Positions 46,768-54,905 are shown, counted from the first letter of the stretch. The stretch: 64,000 bases of DNA from Thermodesulfobacteriota bacterium (GCA_035559815.1 DATMAT010000023.1:62001-126000); one strand, 5' to 3'. Notes: generated by a model not told the origin, from the sequence alone. Numbers and translations: made by a program.

Positions 46768-46974
46768 ATGGAAGTTATTAAGATAGGACCAGAGAAAAAA
46801 GAACTCTTGACCCTTGGAGAACTTGCCGAGCGGTTTTCCATCCCGCTTTGGACTCTTCGTACCTATGCTTCTCAGCGTAAGTTTCCCATCGTTAAGCTGG
46901 GCAGAAGAATCTACGTAAATCCGAATGAGTTCAGGCAGTGGCTAGATCAATTCAGAGTCAAGCCAATAGGATGA
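46768..46974 (+). CDS. Excisionase-like helix-turn-helix protein
   Basis: This 68-residue protein is a winged-helix MerR/AlpA-type HTH (LLTLGELAERFSIPLWTLRTYASQRKFPIVKLGRRIYVNPNEFRQWL), the fold shared by excisionases. It is divergent from the repressor and first in the rightward operon, so it may be the recombination directionality factor or an early activator. A ribosome-binding site AGGAGTGG precedes the ATG. It overlaps the next small gene by ATGA. Confidence 0.8.
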   Translation: MEVIKIGPEKKELLTLGELAERFSIPLWTLRTYASQRKFPIVKLGRRIYVNPNEFRQWLDQFRVKPIG

Positions 46975-47090
46975 TAAAAGATAGATTCGCACAGAATGCC
47001 CTCGCAGTTTTCATTGATGCCCTGTGGTCGCTATTTGTCCTTAGAAAAGGTTTGATTTTAGGAGTTGCGGGTATTGGAGTGGTGATATGA
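46971..47090 (+). CDS. Tiny coupled membrane peptide (39 aa)
   Basis: A 39-codon gene lies between the excisionase-like and ParB-like genes. Its ATG overlaps the upstream stop (ATGA, 46971-46974) and its stop overlaps the downstream ATG (ATGA, 47087-47090), so it would be translated by coupling on both sides. The peptide has a charged start (MIKDRFAQN) and one hydrophobic segment (about residues 10-39) with an internal Arg-Lys. The protein is not recognised. The exact double overlap argues against chance. Confidence 0.6.
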   Translation: MIKDRFAQNALAVFIDALWSLFVLRKGLILGVAGIGVVI

Positions 47091-49441
47091 AAGAAGAAAT
47101 AAAGAAGATAATCCAAAGAGGTTATTTCAAATGCACTCTCAGCAAGTCTGATGTCGGTGTTAAGAGGTGCATTGAGTTTCAGGACGAAAAGTTTTGTTCA
47201 TGCGAGCTTGGAGAAGCAATTAAACGGGAGCGGGAAGCAGTAGAAGAAAGATTTGACTTCGTCGGAAAAAGAAAACCAAGAACCCCAAAGAATGCAAAGC
47301 CTGTAGAGATTAACCCTAGAAGCATCGTCTTTATTCCCACTGACAAACCCAGGTCTTTACCTGAGAAGATTATCGTATACGACACTCCTTATGGCTACTT
47401 TTCATACGACAAGAGAGCGGTAGATACCAAAAAAGGAAAAATCCAGGCGGTCCTTGTGGCTGTAAGGAGCTTTGAAAAAAGCCAAAAATTCTTGAAGGAG
47501 ATAAATGCTATGGAATATAGAGAAATTCCAATTAGAGAAATCCTACCCTGCCACTTTCAAAAGAGGCGAAATATTTTTAAAGACCTCGATAGCCTTGTCG
47601 ACGATATAAAGCGAAACGGCGTGATTGAACCTATCATTGTCCGTCCAATGAAACTAGGAAATCAAAAGTGGGAGTTGATATGCGGAGAAAGAAGGCTGGA
47701 AGCTGCTAAGAAGGCCGGACTCAAACTAATCCCCGCTCGAATTGTAGAAGCAGACAATATCCAGGCAAGGCTTATGCATCTTAGCGAGAATCTCCACAGA
47801 AAGGACCTCACCCCGACAGAACGCACAGAGGCTATAGCGGACTTCCTGGATACCATTCTTCGAGCCGATCCTGAAGTGGGAAAAGAATACAAAGGGTTAG
47901 GGAAGGATTATGTGGAAAGGGTAAAACGGGTTTTGTCTACACTAGATAACGTGAGGAGAAGTAAAGAACGTGGATACAAAGTTAATCCAGATTTAGAGAA
48001 GACGTCCCACAAATTTGTGGGACGAGTTGAAAAGGCTTTTTCCCAACTTTCCCGTCCTATTGATTGGCGGAGCTTTTATGTACATGACCTGCCTCTTATT
48101 ACCGAAGTAGACCCGGATGTGCAAGAACTGGCAATAGAATCCAAGCTCTCCGGGTCTCAAATTAAGGCTCTCGATAAAGTAAAAAAGGAAGCTCCTCAAA
48201 TCTATGAAGAAATCAAAGGAAAAATTAAAGAATCTCCTAAGGAACTAAGCGCGGAACAGCTCCGTGCTGTAGTCGAAAAGGAATTGGCCAAGAAGGAATT
48301 CCCTAAACATTCTCTAACTAATCTTGAGCCTGAGGAATTTGCCCTTGTAAAACGAGAGCTGGGTGAGAAGTGGAAAGATCTGAGTAGTGAGCAGTCTGAG
48401 ACACTGCTCAGATCCTCAGGTGATAAAGAGACCTTTAAAGCCTCACTCGGTTCCATAAAAGAAGGAATCGAAGAACAAGAAGAATATGGGGTTTTTGAAT
48501 ACGAACCGGAGAAGACCAGGCAAAGAAAACCGACCTTTGATCCTGTCGAGGACGTTAGGAAGAAACTAGATGAGATAGAAGGAGAAATGAAAAATGCTCT
48601 TTCTCTATTCAGGAAGGATGAAGATGACCTCGAAGGATTCATGAATTCCCTAGGAAAGCTAGTTCTAACCGCTACACGCATTAAAAAATCGATAGAAGAA
48701 GAGGCTTATGAGTCTCTGGCAAAGATTTCATCCAACGGACATGGGGAAAAGGTGAGGGAATACCCCTGGGCAAAAAAGATTCTTGAGGCACGGGAAAAGG
48801 GCCCGGACCCACGGGTGAAACACATTAAGGATGCTTACACAAGACTCTATATCCAAAACTTCAAGGAAAATCCTACCGAGCCGGACGGCAAGATTGGAAG
48901 CCTCTCAAAACAGCTTCTTGCTAAGACAGAAGAGGAAGAAATCATAGAGAGCCTTCAATTTTATTTATCTCATGAGAAAAAGGAAGTTCCACAAAAAGAC
49001 CGAAGAATTTACGAAAAGCCCAGGACATTCGGCAAATTCTTTAGCTGCTTTGCCCAGATACGCGAGCACATGAGAACTCTAAAGAGTGAACCGCCTGAAG
49101 TAGGAGAACTCACCCGCTGGTATGTGGATGAGGTTTGGGAAGGAAATCCACCAGAAGATAGCGCTTTAGTCAGGGAATGCTGGAGGGAGTTACTGCCCAA
49201 AGCAGAAAAGAAATCCAAAAGCCCTATAGAGTTTCTCAAAGAGGTTTATATATGGTGGAAAAACGTAAATGAAACCGAAATCGAGCAAGAAAAGAGGTGG
49301 ATTACTCGAGGAGATGCAACAAGAGATATCAAAGGTTTTCACCGGAAGTTCCATGAAATATTATCTACAAAGCAGGGATCAACCAAATGGAGCTTTAAGA
49401 ATGCCGACTACACCTTACCCGAAGAGTGGAAAAAAGAATGA
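47087..49441 (+). CDS. Large ParB-domain protein
   Basis: This 784-residue protein has a Cys-rich start (Cys16, 28, 37, 39), a ParB/Srx N-terminal nuclease-like domain at about 143-240 with GERRLEAAKKAGLKLIP (GERR at 200-203) and ENLHRKDLTPTERTEAI, then a possible KorB/HTH region, and a long charged, partly coiled C-terminal half ending in a Trp-rich domain. It is far longer than classical ParB (about 300 residues); no ParA is nearby. A DnaC-like gene follows 21 bases later, so a replication or partition role for the excised element is plausible. Its coding sequence contains two notable inverted repeats (48003-48024 and 48377-48414). Confidence 0.8.
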   Translation: MKEEIKKIIQRGYFKCTLSKSDVGVKRCIEFQDEKFCSCELGEAIKREREAVEERFDFVGKRKPRTPKNAKPVEINPRSIVFIPTDKPRSLPEKIIVYDTPYGYFSYDKRAVDTKKGKIQAVLVAVRSFEKSQKFLKEINAMEYREIPIREILPCHFQKRRNIFKDLDSLVDDIKRNGVIEPIIVRPMKLGNQKWELICGERRLEAAKKAGLKLIPARIVEADNIQARLMHLSENLHRKDLTPTERTEAIADFLDTILRADPEVGKEYKGLGKDYVERVKRVLSTLDNVRRSKERGYKVNPDLEKTSHKFVGRVEKAFSQLSRPIDWRSFYVHDLPLITEVDPDVQELAIESKLSGSQIKALDKVKKEAPQIYEEIKGKIKESPKELSAEQLRAVVEKELAKKEFPKHSLTNLEPEEFALVKRELGEKWKDLSSEQSETLLRSSGDKETFKASLGSIKEGIEEQEEYGVFEYEPEKTRQRKPTFDPVEDVRKKLDEIEGEMKNALSLFRKDEDDLEGFMNSLGKLVLTATRIKKSIEEEAYESLAKISSNGHGEKVREYPWAKKILEAREKGPDPRVKHIKDAYTRLYIQNFKENPTEPDGKIGSLSKQLLAKTEEEEIIESLQFYLSHEKKEVPQKDRRIYEKPRTFGKFFSCFAQIREHMRTLKSEPPEVGELTRWYVDEVWEGNPPEDSALVRECWRELLPKAEKKSKSPIEFLKEVYIWWKNVNETEIEQEKRWITRGDATRDIKGFHRKFHEILSTKQGSTKWSFKNADYTLPEEWKKE
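48003..48024. repeat. Perfect 22-bp palindrome inside the ParB-like gene
   Basis: CGTCCCACAAA is followed directly by its exact reverse complement, with no spacer. Size and symmetry resemble partition or operator sites such as parS, and its place inside a parB-like gene fits; that role is inference. Confidence 0.75.
48377..48414. repeat. Imperfect 13-bp inverted repeat inside the ParB-like gene
   Basis: GATCTGAGTAGTG and CACTGCTCAGATC pair with one mismatch over a 12-base loop. It encodes part of the linker (LSSEQSETLLRSS). Confidence 0.6.
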
Positions 49442-49462
49442 GAAGGGGAGGGAGATAAAACA

Positions 49463-50323
49463 ATGGAGCTTAGAGAGAGCATTGAGCAGATTGTTCACAA
49501 GTTTGCAAATGAAAAAACCGAACTGCTTGGAGAAGAGCGGGTTTGTCCCGATCATGGAGCGCACGAATCATACAACCTGACCTATTTAGGAAAAACTGTT
49601 ACGGTTAATTCCTGCCCCAAGTGTATTGACGGAAGAATCAGCAGTTGGAAAGAGAGGGTTCAAGGAAAATTTATAGAAACAGCAGAAAAGCTAATTCAAA
49701 AGACCGTTCCCAAAAGGTTCTGGACTGCAAGCATAGAATCATTCCAAGCAACGATACCCCATATGGAAGAGATCAAAACAAAGGTCTTGGAGTTTATATC
49801 CAATCCTGAAGGGAAAAGCCTGGTAATGATAGGAAAACCGGGTACAGGAAAGACTCACCTGGGATACGCAATATACAAGTATTTTTTGATTTGGAGTCTC
49901 GCTGAAAATTCACAAAACCCCTCACAAAAGCCTATTTTTACTACAGCTCTTGATATTATTCGGAGTTTCAAGGAGTGCTGGAGGCAGTATCCGGTGGATG
50001 AAGATCAATACCGTCCTCTTTTTATCTCGGAAAGAGAAGCCCTTATCCATTATGGCAATGCGTCCATGCTCATTATGGATGAGATCGGAGTCCAGTTCCA
50101 ATCCGATACGGAACGGCTCATTCTTACAGAGATAATAAATTACCGCTACGAAAGGATGCTTCCCATAGTGGTTATATCGAATCTTAAGCCTTCGCAACTG
50201 ACGGCCGTTCTGGGAGAGAGGGTTATAGACCGATTAAAGGAGGGAGAATTTCTCATATTCGACTGGGATAGCTGGAGAGGGAAAGGAAATTCGTATCACC
50301 CAAATTCTAAGGGTAAGGATTAG
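49463..50323 (+). CDS. DnaC-like AAA+ ATPase (helicase loader family)
   Basis: This 286-residue protein has an N-terminal zinc-binding region (Cys28, His31, Cys51, Cys54) and an AAA+ module with Walker A GKPGTGKTH (124-132), Walker B LIMDE (203-207), sensor 1 SN (239-240) and the DnaC/IstB-type GERVIDRL (251-258). This fits helicase loaders such as DnaC/DnaI and IS21 IstB. No transposase is nearby, and the ParB-like gene precedes it, so helicase loading for element replication is favoured. Confidence 0.85.
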   Translation: MELRESIEQIVHKFANEKTELLGEERVCPDHGAHESYNLTYLGKTVTVNSCPKCIDGRISSWKERVQGKFIETAEKLIQKTVPKRFWTASIESFQATIPHMEEIKTKVLEFISNPEGKSLVMIGKPGTGKTHLGYAIYKYFLIWSLAENSQNPSQKPIFTTALDIIRSFKECWRQYPVDEDQYRPLFISEREALIHYGNASMLIMDEIGVQFQSDTERLILTEIINYRYERMLPIVVISNLKPSQLTAVLGERVIDRLKEGEFLIFDWDSWRGKGNSYHPNSKGKD

Positions 50324-50449
50324 GGAAAAGCTGATTAAAGAATATAGAGAGAAAAGTAGAGAAAAAGGAGGCACAAGGAAAATAAGGAAAGAAAAATTGA
50401 TTTTATTCTCAACTTAGAAAAAAAAATACTCTGAAAGGAGGAAAACTGC

Positions 50450-50764
50450 ATGCCCGAGCTTAAACCACTAGAAACCTTTCGTATAAACCAAGAACAGACG
50501 GAGTTTTTGGATCAAGAGCTGCTTACAGAGCTTTATGAGATTGAAAAGGAAATAGCTGAATCAAGGAGAGAACGGGACGAAGTTGCTAGACCTGTCCACA
50601 AGTGTTGTACGCCCATATCAGAGGAAGGAGATAAACTAGATAACCTTATTCACAAGCATTGCTCTGTCATGAGAAAACTCAGAATTTTATGGACTCACAA
50701 TATATTGGAAAAAACCATGTTTTACAGGCTATACGGGGGTGTAGAATTGAAAATAACGGATTAA
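50450..50764 (+). CDS. Coiled-coil hypothetical protein of the element
   Basis: This 104-residue protein has a strong GAAAGGAGG ribosome-binding site before the ATG. The first two thirds are a charged helix (DQELLTELYEIEKEIAESRR) and it holds three cysteines (HKCCTPI, KHCSVM). I do not recognise a family. It is the last gene before the cassette region. Confidence 0.65.
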   Translation: MPELKPLETFRINQEQTEFLDQELLTELYEIEKEIAESRRERDEVARPVHKCCTPISEEGDKLDNLIHKHCSVMRKLRILWTHNILEKTMFYRLYGGVELKITD

Positions 50765-51157
50765 ACCACCAAAAGGAGGAGAGCAGACACCAGCTTTTTT
50801 GTGGCAAGATCAACCAAAAATGTCTCGACCTCGGTATTGCCCATTTGCAGCGGATGGCGCTTTAGATTCGACGTTAGACAGGCTCATGGCTCACAACAGG
50901 GTTGTAGAAAAAGATATATCGCTTGATTCAGTAGATGTAAGTTTCCTCAGTGCGCTTTGTAGTTTTTTCGGTGGTAGCTTCACGTACGAGGACAAGAAGC
51001 CTCGTTTTTGCATTTTTCCATGCTCTTCTTCTACGTATTGACTAGAAATTTCATTTGTCGTAGTATCAGTTACAACGGCAAATCGCAGTATAACACCCCT
51101 ATTTGGGAATTATATTGCATTTTTTCCAGTCTAATTATTAGTTATGTCGGCACAGCC
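50765..51157. other. Non-coding stretch ahead of the first cassette gene
   Basis: About 390 bases without a convincing gene. GTTAGAC at 50873-50879 fits the GTTRRRY core of an attC site, and TGTCTCGA about 50 bases earlier could be a decayed partner arm, so the left cassette boundary may lie here. Frames of 68 and 80 codons run through but have no domain or good start. Confidence 0.45.
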
Positions 51158-51949
51158 ATGAACACGGAAAATCTCACCCAATGGACCAGCCTCAGGTTTG
51201 ACTATTACCTGGCCGGGCGTACTCTACTCTTTACCAATCAGATGCAGTCAGGCGTTCTCATGCTTGGTTATGCGATAGAGGCCCACTTCAAACACCTCAT
51301 TAGTTCCGATGGAAGCATAGAGAGAAAGTACAGCTTTGGGCACGACTTTTCCGGAACGTTCAATGTGCTGCGGAATGCGGGCTATCTCCAAGACGTGGAT
51401 GTGAGTTCAGATTTTCTGGATTTTGTTGAGGATAACTTTGATCGAAGATATCCGAGTCAAACGAATCGAACGATCAAAAGGGCAAATTCAAGGGGGCGGG
51501 CCGTTTCGATGGCTCCCGACGTGATCATTCCCTACGACGATTTCATTCTACAGCTGGATCTGTCACTGACAAACGTATTCGGCACGCCCGAAGCGTCAGT
51601 ATTGATGCTGGGAATTCAAAACATTGATTGCACCGGCGGTCACTTTTTCTTTCATTGCAACTATGCGGCAGTAGCGAGACTAGATATGGGGTTGGATCTC
51701 TGTGAGCAGCATTTGGAGTTACTGAAACAGCGAGAACCTGGGATCTATCAAATCAACCTTGACGCTCACCGGACACGCAAGAAACTCCTTGAAGACCGAG
51801 AAGAACTACTAAACTCGTCGAAGTCGAGTATACGTGTCAGGCCCCATGGTGGTTTTGATGCGGCTCTCAAAGCTGCGGCATCTTTCGTGTACCCAGGGAA
51901 AATGGTACGACTGAGCGACGGTACGGCAATTCATGTATCTAAGTACTGA
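51158..51949 (+). CDS. HEPN-like protein in a gene cassette
   Basis: From the ATG at 51158 this is a 263-residue protein; a longer frame from 51008 adds a hydrophobic N-terminus of uncertain reality. The N-terminal helical part (WTSLRFDYYLAGRTLLFTNQMQSGVLMLGYAIEAHFKHLI, then GHDFSGTFNVLRNAGYL) resembles HEPN-type domains, often found in toxins and defence proteins; the classical RxxxxH motif is not clear. It ends four bases before an attC site in the same orientation, the layout of an integron cassette. No strong ribosome-binding site is visible. Function is unknown. Confidence 0.65.
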   Translation: MNTENLTQWTSLRFDYYLAGRTLLFTNQMQSGVLMLGYAIEAHFKHLISSDGSIERKYSFGHDFSGTFNVLRNAGYLQDVDVSSDFLDFVEDNFDRRYPSQTNRTIKRANSRGRAVSMAPDVIIPYDDFILQLDLSLTNVFGTPEASVLMLGIQNIDCTGGHFFFHCNYAAVARLDMGLDLCEQHLELLKQREPGIYQINLDAHRTRKKLLEDREELLNSSKSSIRVRPHGGFDAALKAAASFVYPGKMVRLSDGTAIHVSKY

Positions 51950-51952
51950 ATG

Positions 51953-52076
51953 GCATAACACGCGTTGAAGTTCGCTAGGGCGCTTCGCACCCTCCGCCCG
52001 ACTACAAAAAGCGTCACGCCTTTTGCGTTCACAAAAGCTGCGCCTCTTTTTGTAGCAGCTTAGCGCGTCGTTAGGT
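51953..52076 (+). other. attC: Integron attC site 1
   Basis: The left core GCATAAC and right core GTTAGGT bracket a 124-base imperfect palindrome. L'' CGCGTTGAAG pairs with L' CTTAGCGCG leaving an unpaired G, the usual extrahelical base. The inner part has CTACAAAAAG/CTTTTTGTAG and CTTTTG/CAAAAG stems. Length and structure fit a long attC; it follows the HEPN-like gene directly. Confidence 0.8.
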
Positions 52077-52107
52077 GTCGCAATGCAGATGTAGAGCGGA
52101 GTAAGAG

Positions 52108-54126
52108 ATGCCACTCAGCCCCCAACAAATACAGGCAGCTGAAAACCTCCAACATACTGCCGCACACGATACGAGCAATCAGATAAGGTTGATTGCCGGA
52201 CCTGGAACAGGAAAATCTTTTGCAATCGAGGAGAGAGTCTACTGGTTGCTGAGAAACCAGGTGAGGCCCAGTAGAATATTCGCGGTGTCGTTTACCAGGG
52301 CATCCGCTCGCGATCTTAAGAATCGGATCGAGGGGTACTGCACGGCAAGGGGAATCCAGACAGCTTCATCTGTTAGTGTTACCACGCTCCATTCACTTGC
52401 CTTGCGTATCCTACATGCAGCAGGACTTCTTACTTACCCGAGTGATCCTATGGTTATGGATAGGTGGGAACTCAAGGAAATATTTGATGCTGAGTTCTCT
52501 CATACCAGCGGAATCAGGCCGCTAAGATGTGAAGAGATAAGGCGTGAACATGAAGCATTTTGGAGCACTGGCCAATGGGGACCACCGAACTACATTCCTC
52601 CAAATCCACCAATAAATCAAAATGAACGGAATATCTTTTCCCAATTCCATACTCCTAGGACTCAGACGTACTCTTGTGTGCTACCTGGTGAAATCGTTCG
52701 TCAATGTGTGAGTAACATAGCCAGTGGCGTGCTTGATCCTGTCAATCAGTTAAGTATTCAATATCTAATTGTTGACGAATTTCAAGATTTGAATCCTTGT
52801 GATCTGGAATTCGTCGATCATTTGATACAACGTGGTGTGGTCACTTTTGTTGCTGGTGACGATGATCAAAGCATTTACTCTTTTCGTTTTGCCTCACCGG
52901 AAGGCTTACAGCGTTTTACAACTCAATATGCCGCAGCTGGTGACTATAGAATTAGCGACTGCTTCAGATGTACTCCCTCTGTAGTACAGGCCGCCAGTTC
53001 CGTGATAGGCGGTCATCCCCTCCCAAATCGTATTCCTAAGACATTGAACTCGCTTTATTCAAATGCAGCACCGCCTGTTCAAGGTTTAGTAGAGCGCTGG
53101 AACTTCCCAAGTGGTATTGCGGAAGCTCAAGCCTTCGCAGACTCTTGCCGTGACCTTATTCAGGCGGGAATGCCACCTCGCGAGATTCTCATTTTGTTGA
53201 GTAACACACGCGTGTTGGAGCGTGACCTTACAGCCGCCTTAGATGCATTACAAGTGCCGCACGAACGGCCAAAGACCGCCAGTTACATCGAATCTCCCGA
53301 GGGAAGACTTGCTCTGACTTTACTAAGGATCGCTTGCAACCAGAATGACCACGTGGCCCATCGTAGTCTCTTAGGCTTACTTCCCGGCGTCGGCGTCCGA
53401 ACTTGTAACAACATTGCGGATAAGGTCGTATTGAACAATTTAAGCTTCGTGAACCTTTTCTATTATCCTTTGCCAGCAGGGGTTTTCTCTGGACGCGAGT
53501 CAAACGCTCTCAATAATGCACAGAGTATGACCGCAGCCGTTACTGCATGGCAGACCTCAGACACGCTTTCTCAGCGTGATCCAGACATTCGGACTATCCT
53601 TGGGAACCACCAAGGACCTATTTCACAACAAGCGTGGTCTGACGCTACATCCCACTTGCCACAAGATATCACCCCAGAAGAACTTAGGGATTACTTATGG
53701 GCAGACACAGATGAACAGGAAGCAGCCATTTTGGAGAGCGTCTATCAAAGACTTGGACTCCCTATTCCCCCACATGGCGTACTTCCACAGGGAGTCAGAA
53801 TAATGACGATGCATGGGGCTAAAGGCCTCAGTGCGAGGGTTGTATTTATACCGGGCCTCGAGGAGGAAATATTCCCTGGTCAATGGCGAATACCCTACCC
53901 CGGCCTAGTACTCGAAGCTGCTAGGTTACTCTATGTCTCTGTTTCACGTGCTCGCGTAGCATGTATTTTGAGCTACGCAAGGAATCGAATCATTTACGGA
54001 CGTCATCGTAGGCATACTCCTTCTCGTTTTACGCGTTCCTTGGGCGGCGCTTTCACTTTTAGGCAAAGTGGAGGATTGTCAGCGAACCAAATAAATCACA
54101 TTGTGTGGGAATGTTCTCAACTGTAG
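52108..54126 (+). CDS. UvrD/Rep-family superfamily 1 helicase in a gene cassette
   Basis: This 672-residue SF1A helicase has motif I AGPGTGKSFAIEERV, motif Ia AVSFTRASARDLKNRI, motif II LIVDEFQDLNP, motif III VAGDDDQSIYSFRFA, motif IV CFRCTPSVVQAA, motif V MTMHGAKGLSARVVFIPGLEE and motif VI RLLYVSVSRARV. It starts 38 bases after the cassette junction of attC 1 and ends 40 bases before attC 2, so it is the gene of a cassette of about 2.2 kb, unusually large. Stand-alone UvrD-like helicases often take part in anti-phage systems; here that is only inference. Confidence 0.9.
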   Translation: MPLSPQQIQAAENLQHTAAHDTSNQIRLIAGPGTGKSFAIEERVYWLLRNQVRPSRIFAVSFTRASARDLKNRIEGYCTARGIQTASSVSVTTLHSLALRILHAAGLLTYPSDPMVMDRWELKEIFDAEFSHTSGIRPLRCEEIRREHEAFWSTGQWGPPNYIPPNPPINQNERNIFSQFHTPRTQTYSCVLPGEIVRQCVSNIASGVLDPVNQLSIQYLIVDEFQDLNPCDLEFVDHLIQRGVVTFVAGDDDQSIYSFRFASPEGLQRFTTQYAAAGDYRISDCFRCTPSVVQAASSVIGGHPLPNRIPKTLNSLYSNAAPPVQGLVERWNFPSGIAEAQAFADSCRDLIQAGMPPREILILLSNTRVLERDLTAALDALQVPHERPKTASYIESPEGRLALTLLRIACNQNDHVAHRSLLGLLPGVGVRTCNNIADKVVLNNLSFVNLFYYPLPAGVFSGRESNALNNAQSMTAAVTAWQTSDTLSQRDPDIRTILGNHQGPISQQAWSDATSHLPQDITPEELRDYLWADTDEQEAAILESVYQRLGLPIPPHGVLPQGVRIMTMHGAKGLSARVVFIPGLEEEIFPGQWRIPYPGLVLEAARLLYVSVSRARVACILSYARNRIIYGRHRRHTPSRFTRSLGGAFTFRQSGGLSANQINHIVWECSQL

Positions 54127-54166
54127 TGTGTGGAAACGGGGTGGGGTCTTGACATGAGATGTTTTC

Positions 54167-54239
54167 ACCTAACCACCGGGTGAAGCTGACGACGAACAGC
54201 TTCGCTGTTTCGCCCGCAGCTTATCCGGGGCGTTAGGGG
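54167..54239 (+). other. attC: Integron attC site 2
   Basis: ACCTAAC (54167-54173) and GTTAGGG (54232-54238) are the outer cores. CCGGGTGAAGCTG pairs with CAGCTTATCCGG with an unpaired G (extrahelical base), and AACAGC/GCTGTT closes the terminal hairpin over TTC. This is a textbook attC of about 73 bases, in the same orientation as site 1. Confidence 0.92.
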
Positions 54240-54336
54240 TTTCCGAAAAGACGATTAAAGTGGCTCGAAGCGAAGACGTTTTATGAAATCGGGTCAGGCA
54301 TACATATGGATTTAAATTTTAGAATAGTAAAGCGAG

Positions 54337-54354
54337 GTCTTTAAAAGTAAAGAC
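54337..54354. repeat. Inverted repeat GTCTTTA/TAAAGAC
   Basis: A perfect 7-bp inverted repeat with a 4-base AAAG spacer in the gap upstream of the transfer operon. Confidence 0.6.
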
Positions 54355-54403
54355 AGTATTTTTAGAGCGTAATATAGTAGAAAGACCCACTTTTTCCATA
54401 TTT

Positions 54404-54442
54404 GTAAACTAGAGGTTACATTTATTGTTACCTTTAGTTTAC
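54404..54442. repeat. 16-bp imperfect inverted repeat
   Basis: GTAAACTAGAGGTTAC and GTTACCTTTAGTTTAC are inverted with few mismatches over a 7-base ATTTATT spacer. Candidate operator or oriT arm. Confidence 0.6.
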
Positions 54443-54905
54443 GATTTTTAACTGATCAATGTTAGATACCAATTTTGATTCTATTTATGCATAAAGCGCT
54501 TAGGTAGAGCTTATAATCTTTTGAAATGCAGCCGCAATAGAATCTACTTTTTGCCGGGTCTTTTCCTTTACTGGGTCACACAATAGTAGAAATAACTAGA
54601 TACACACCTAGAGTATTTCCTTCTTAAAAACTATTTACTAATTAAAACTGTAATTAAGAAATTTTCCTTATTCCTTAACATGCTCTTTTTTCCTACTCAA
54701 TAAAGAAAGCAGAAAAATACCCATAGAAAAATAGGCCCAAAACCTCCGTAACAGGCTTTTTGAACCATTCTGGCCATAATAGAAATTCATCCCTGCAATT
54801 TCCCTCAAGAATTTCTACAAAAAGGGGCAAGTATAGAGCCTTAATTTGCCGAATTTAACAACTAGTTTTCTACCCCCAAAGGAGTAAATTGAAGTTCATT
54901 ACTAA

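Larger units (their letters stand above)
54240..54905. other. AT-rich non-coding region with inverted repeats before the tra operon
   Basis: About 670 bases without a gene. It is clearly more AT-rich than its surroundings and contains two inverted repeats (54337-54354 and 54404-54442). Such a region ahead of a transfer operon could carry the promoter, an operator or oriT. I cannot point to a nic site. Confidence 0.6.

Noticed and set aside
49463-50323. IS21 IstB transposition helper
   Set aside because: The ATPase motifs would fit, but no IstA transposase or terminal inverted repeats are near, and the partner gene is ParB-like.
50799-51041. An 80-codon frame ahead of the HEPN-like gene
   Set aside because: It has no ribosome-binding site or recognised domain and crosses the candidate attC remnant; kept as non-coding.
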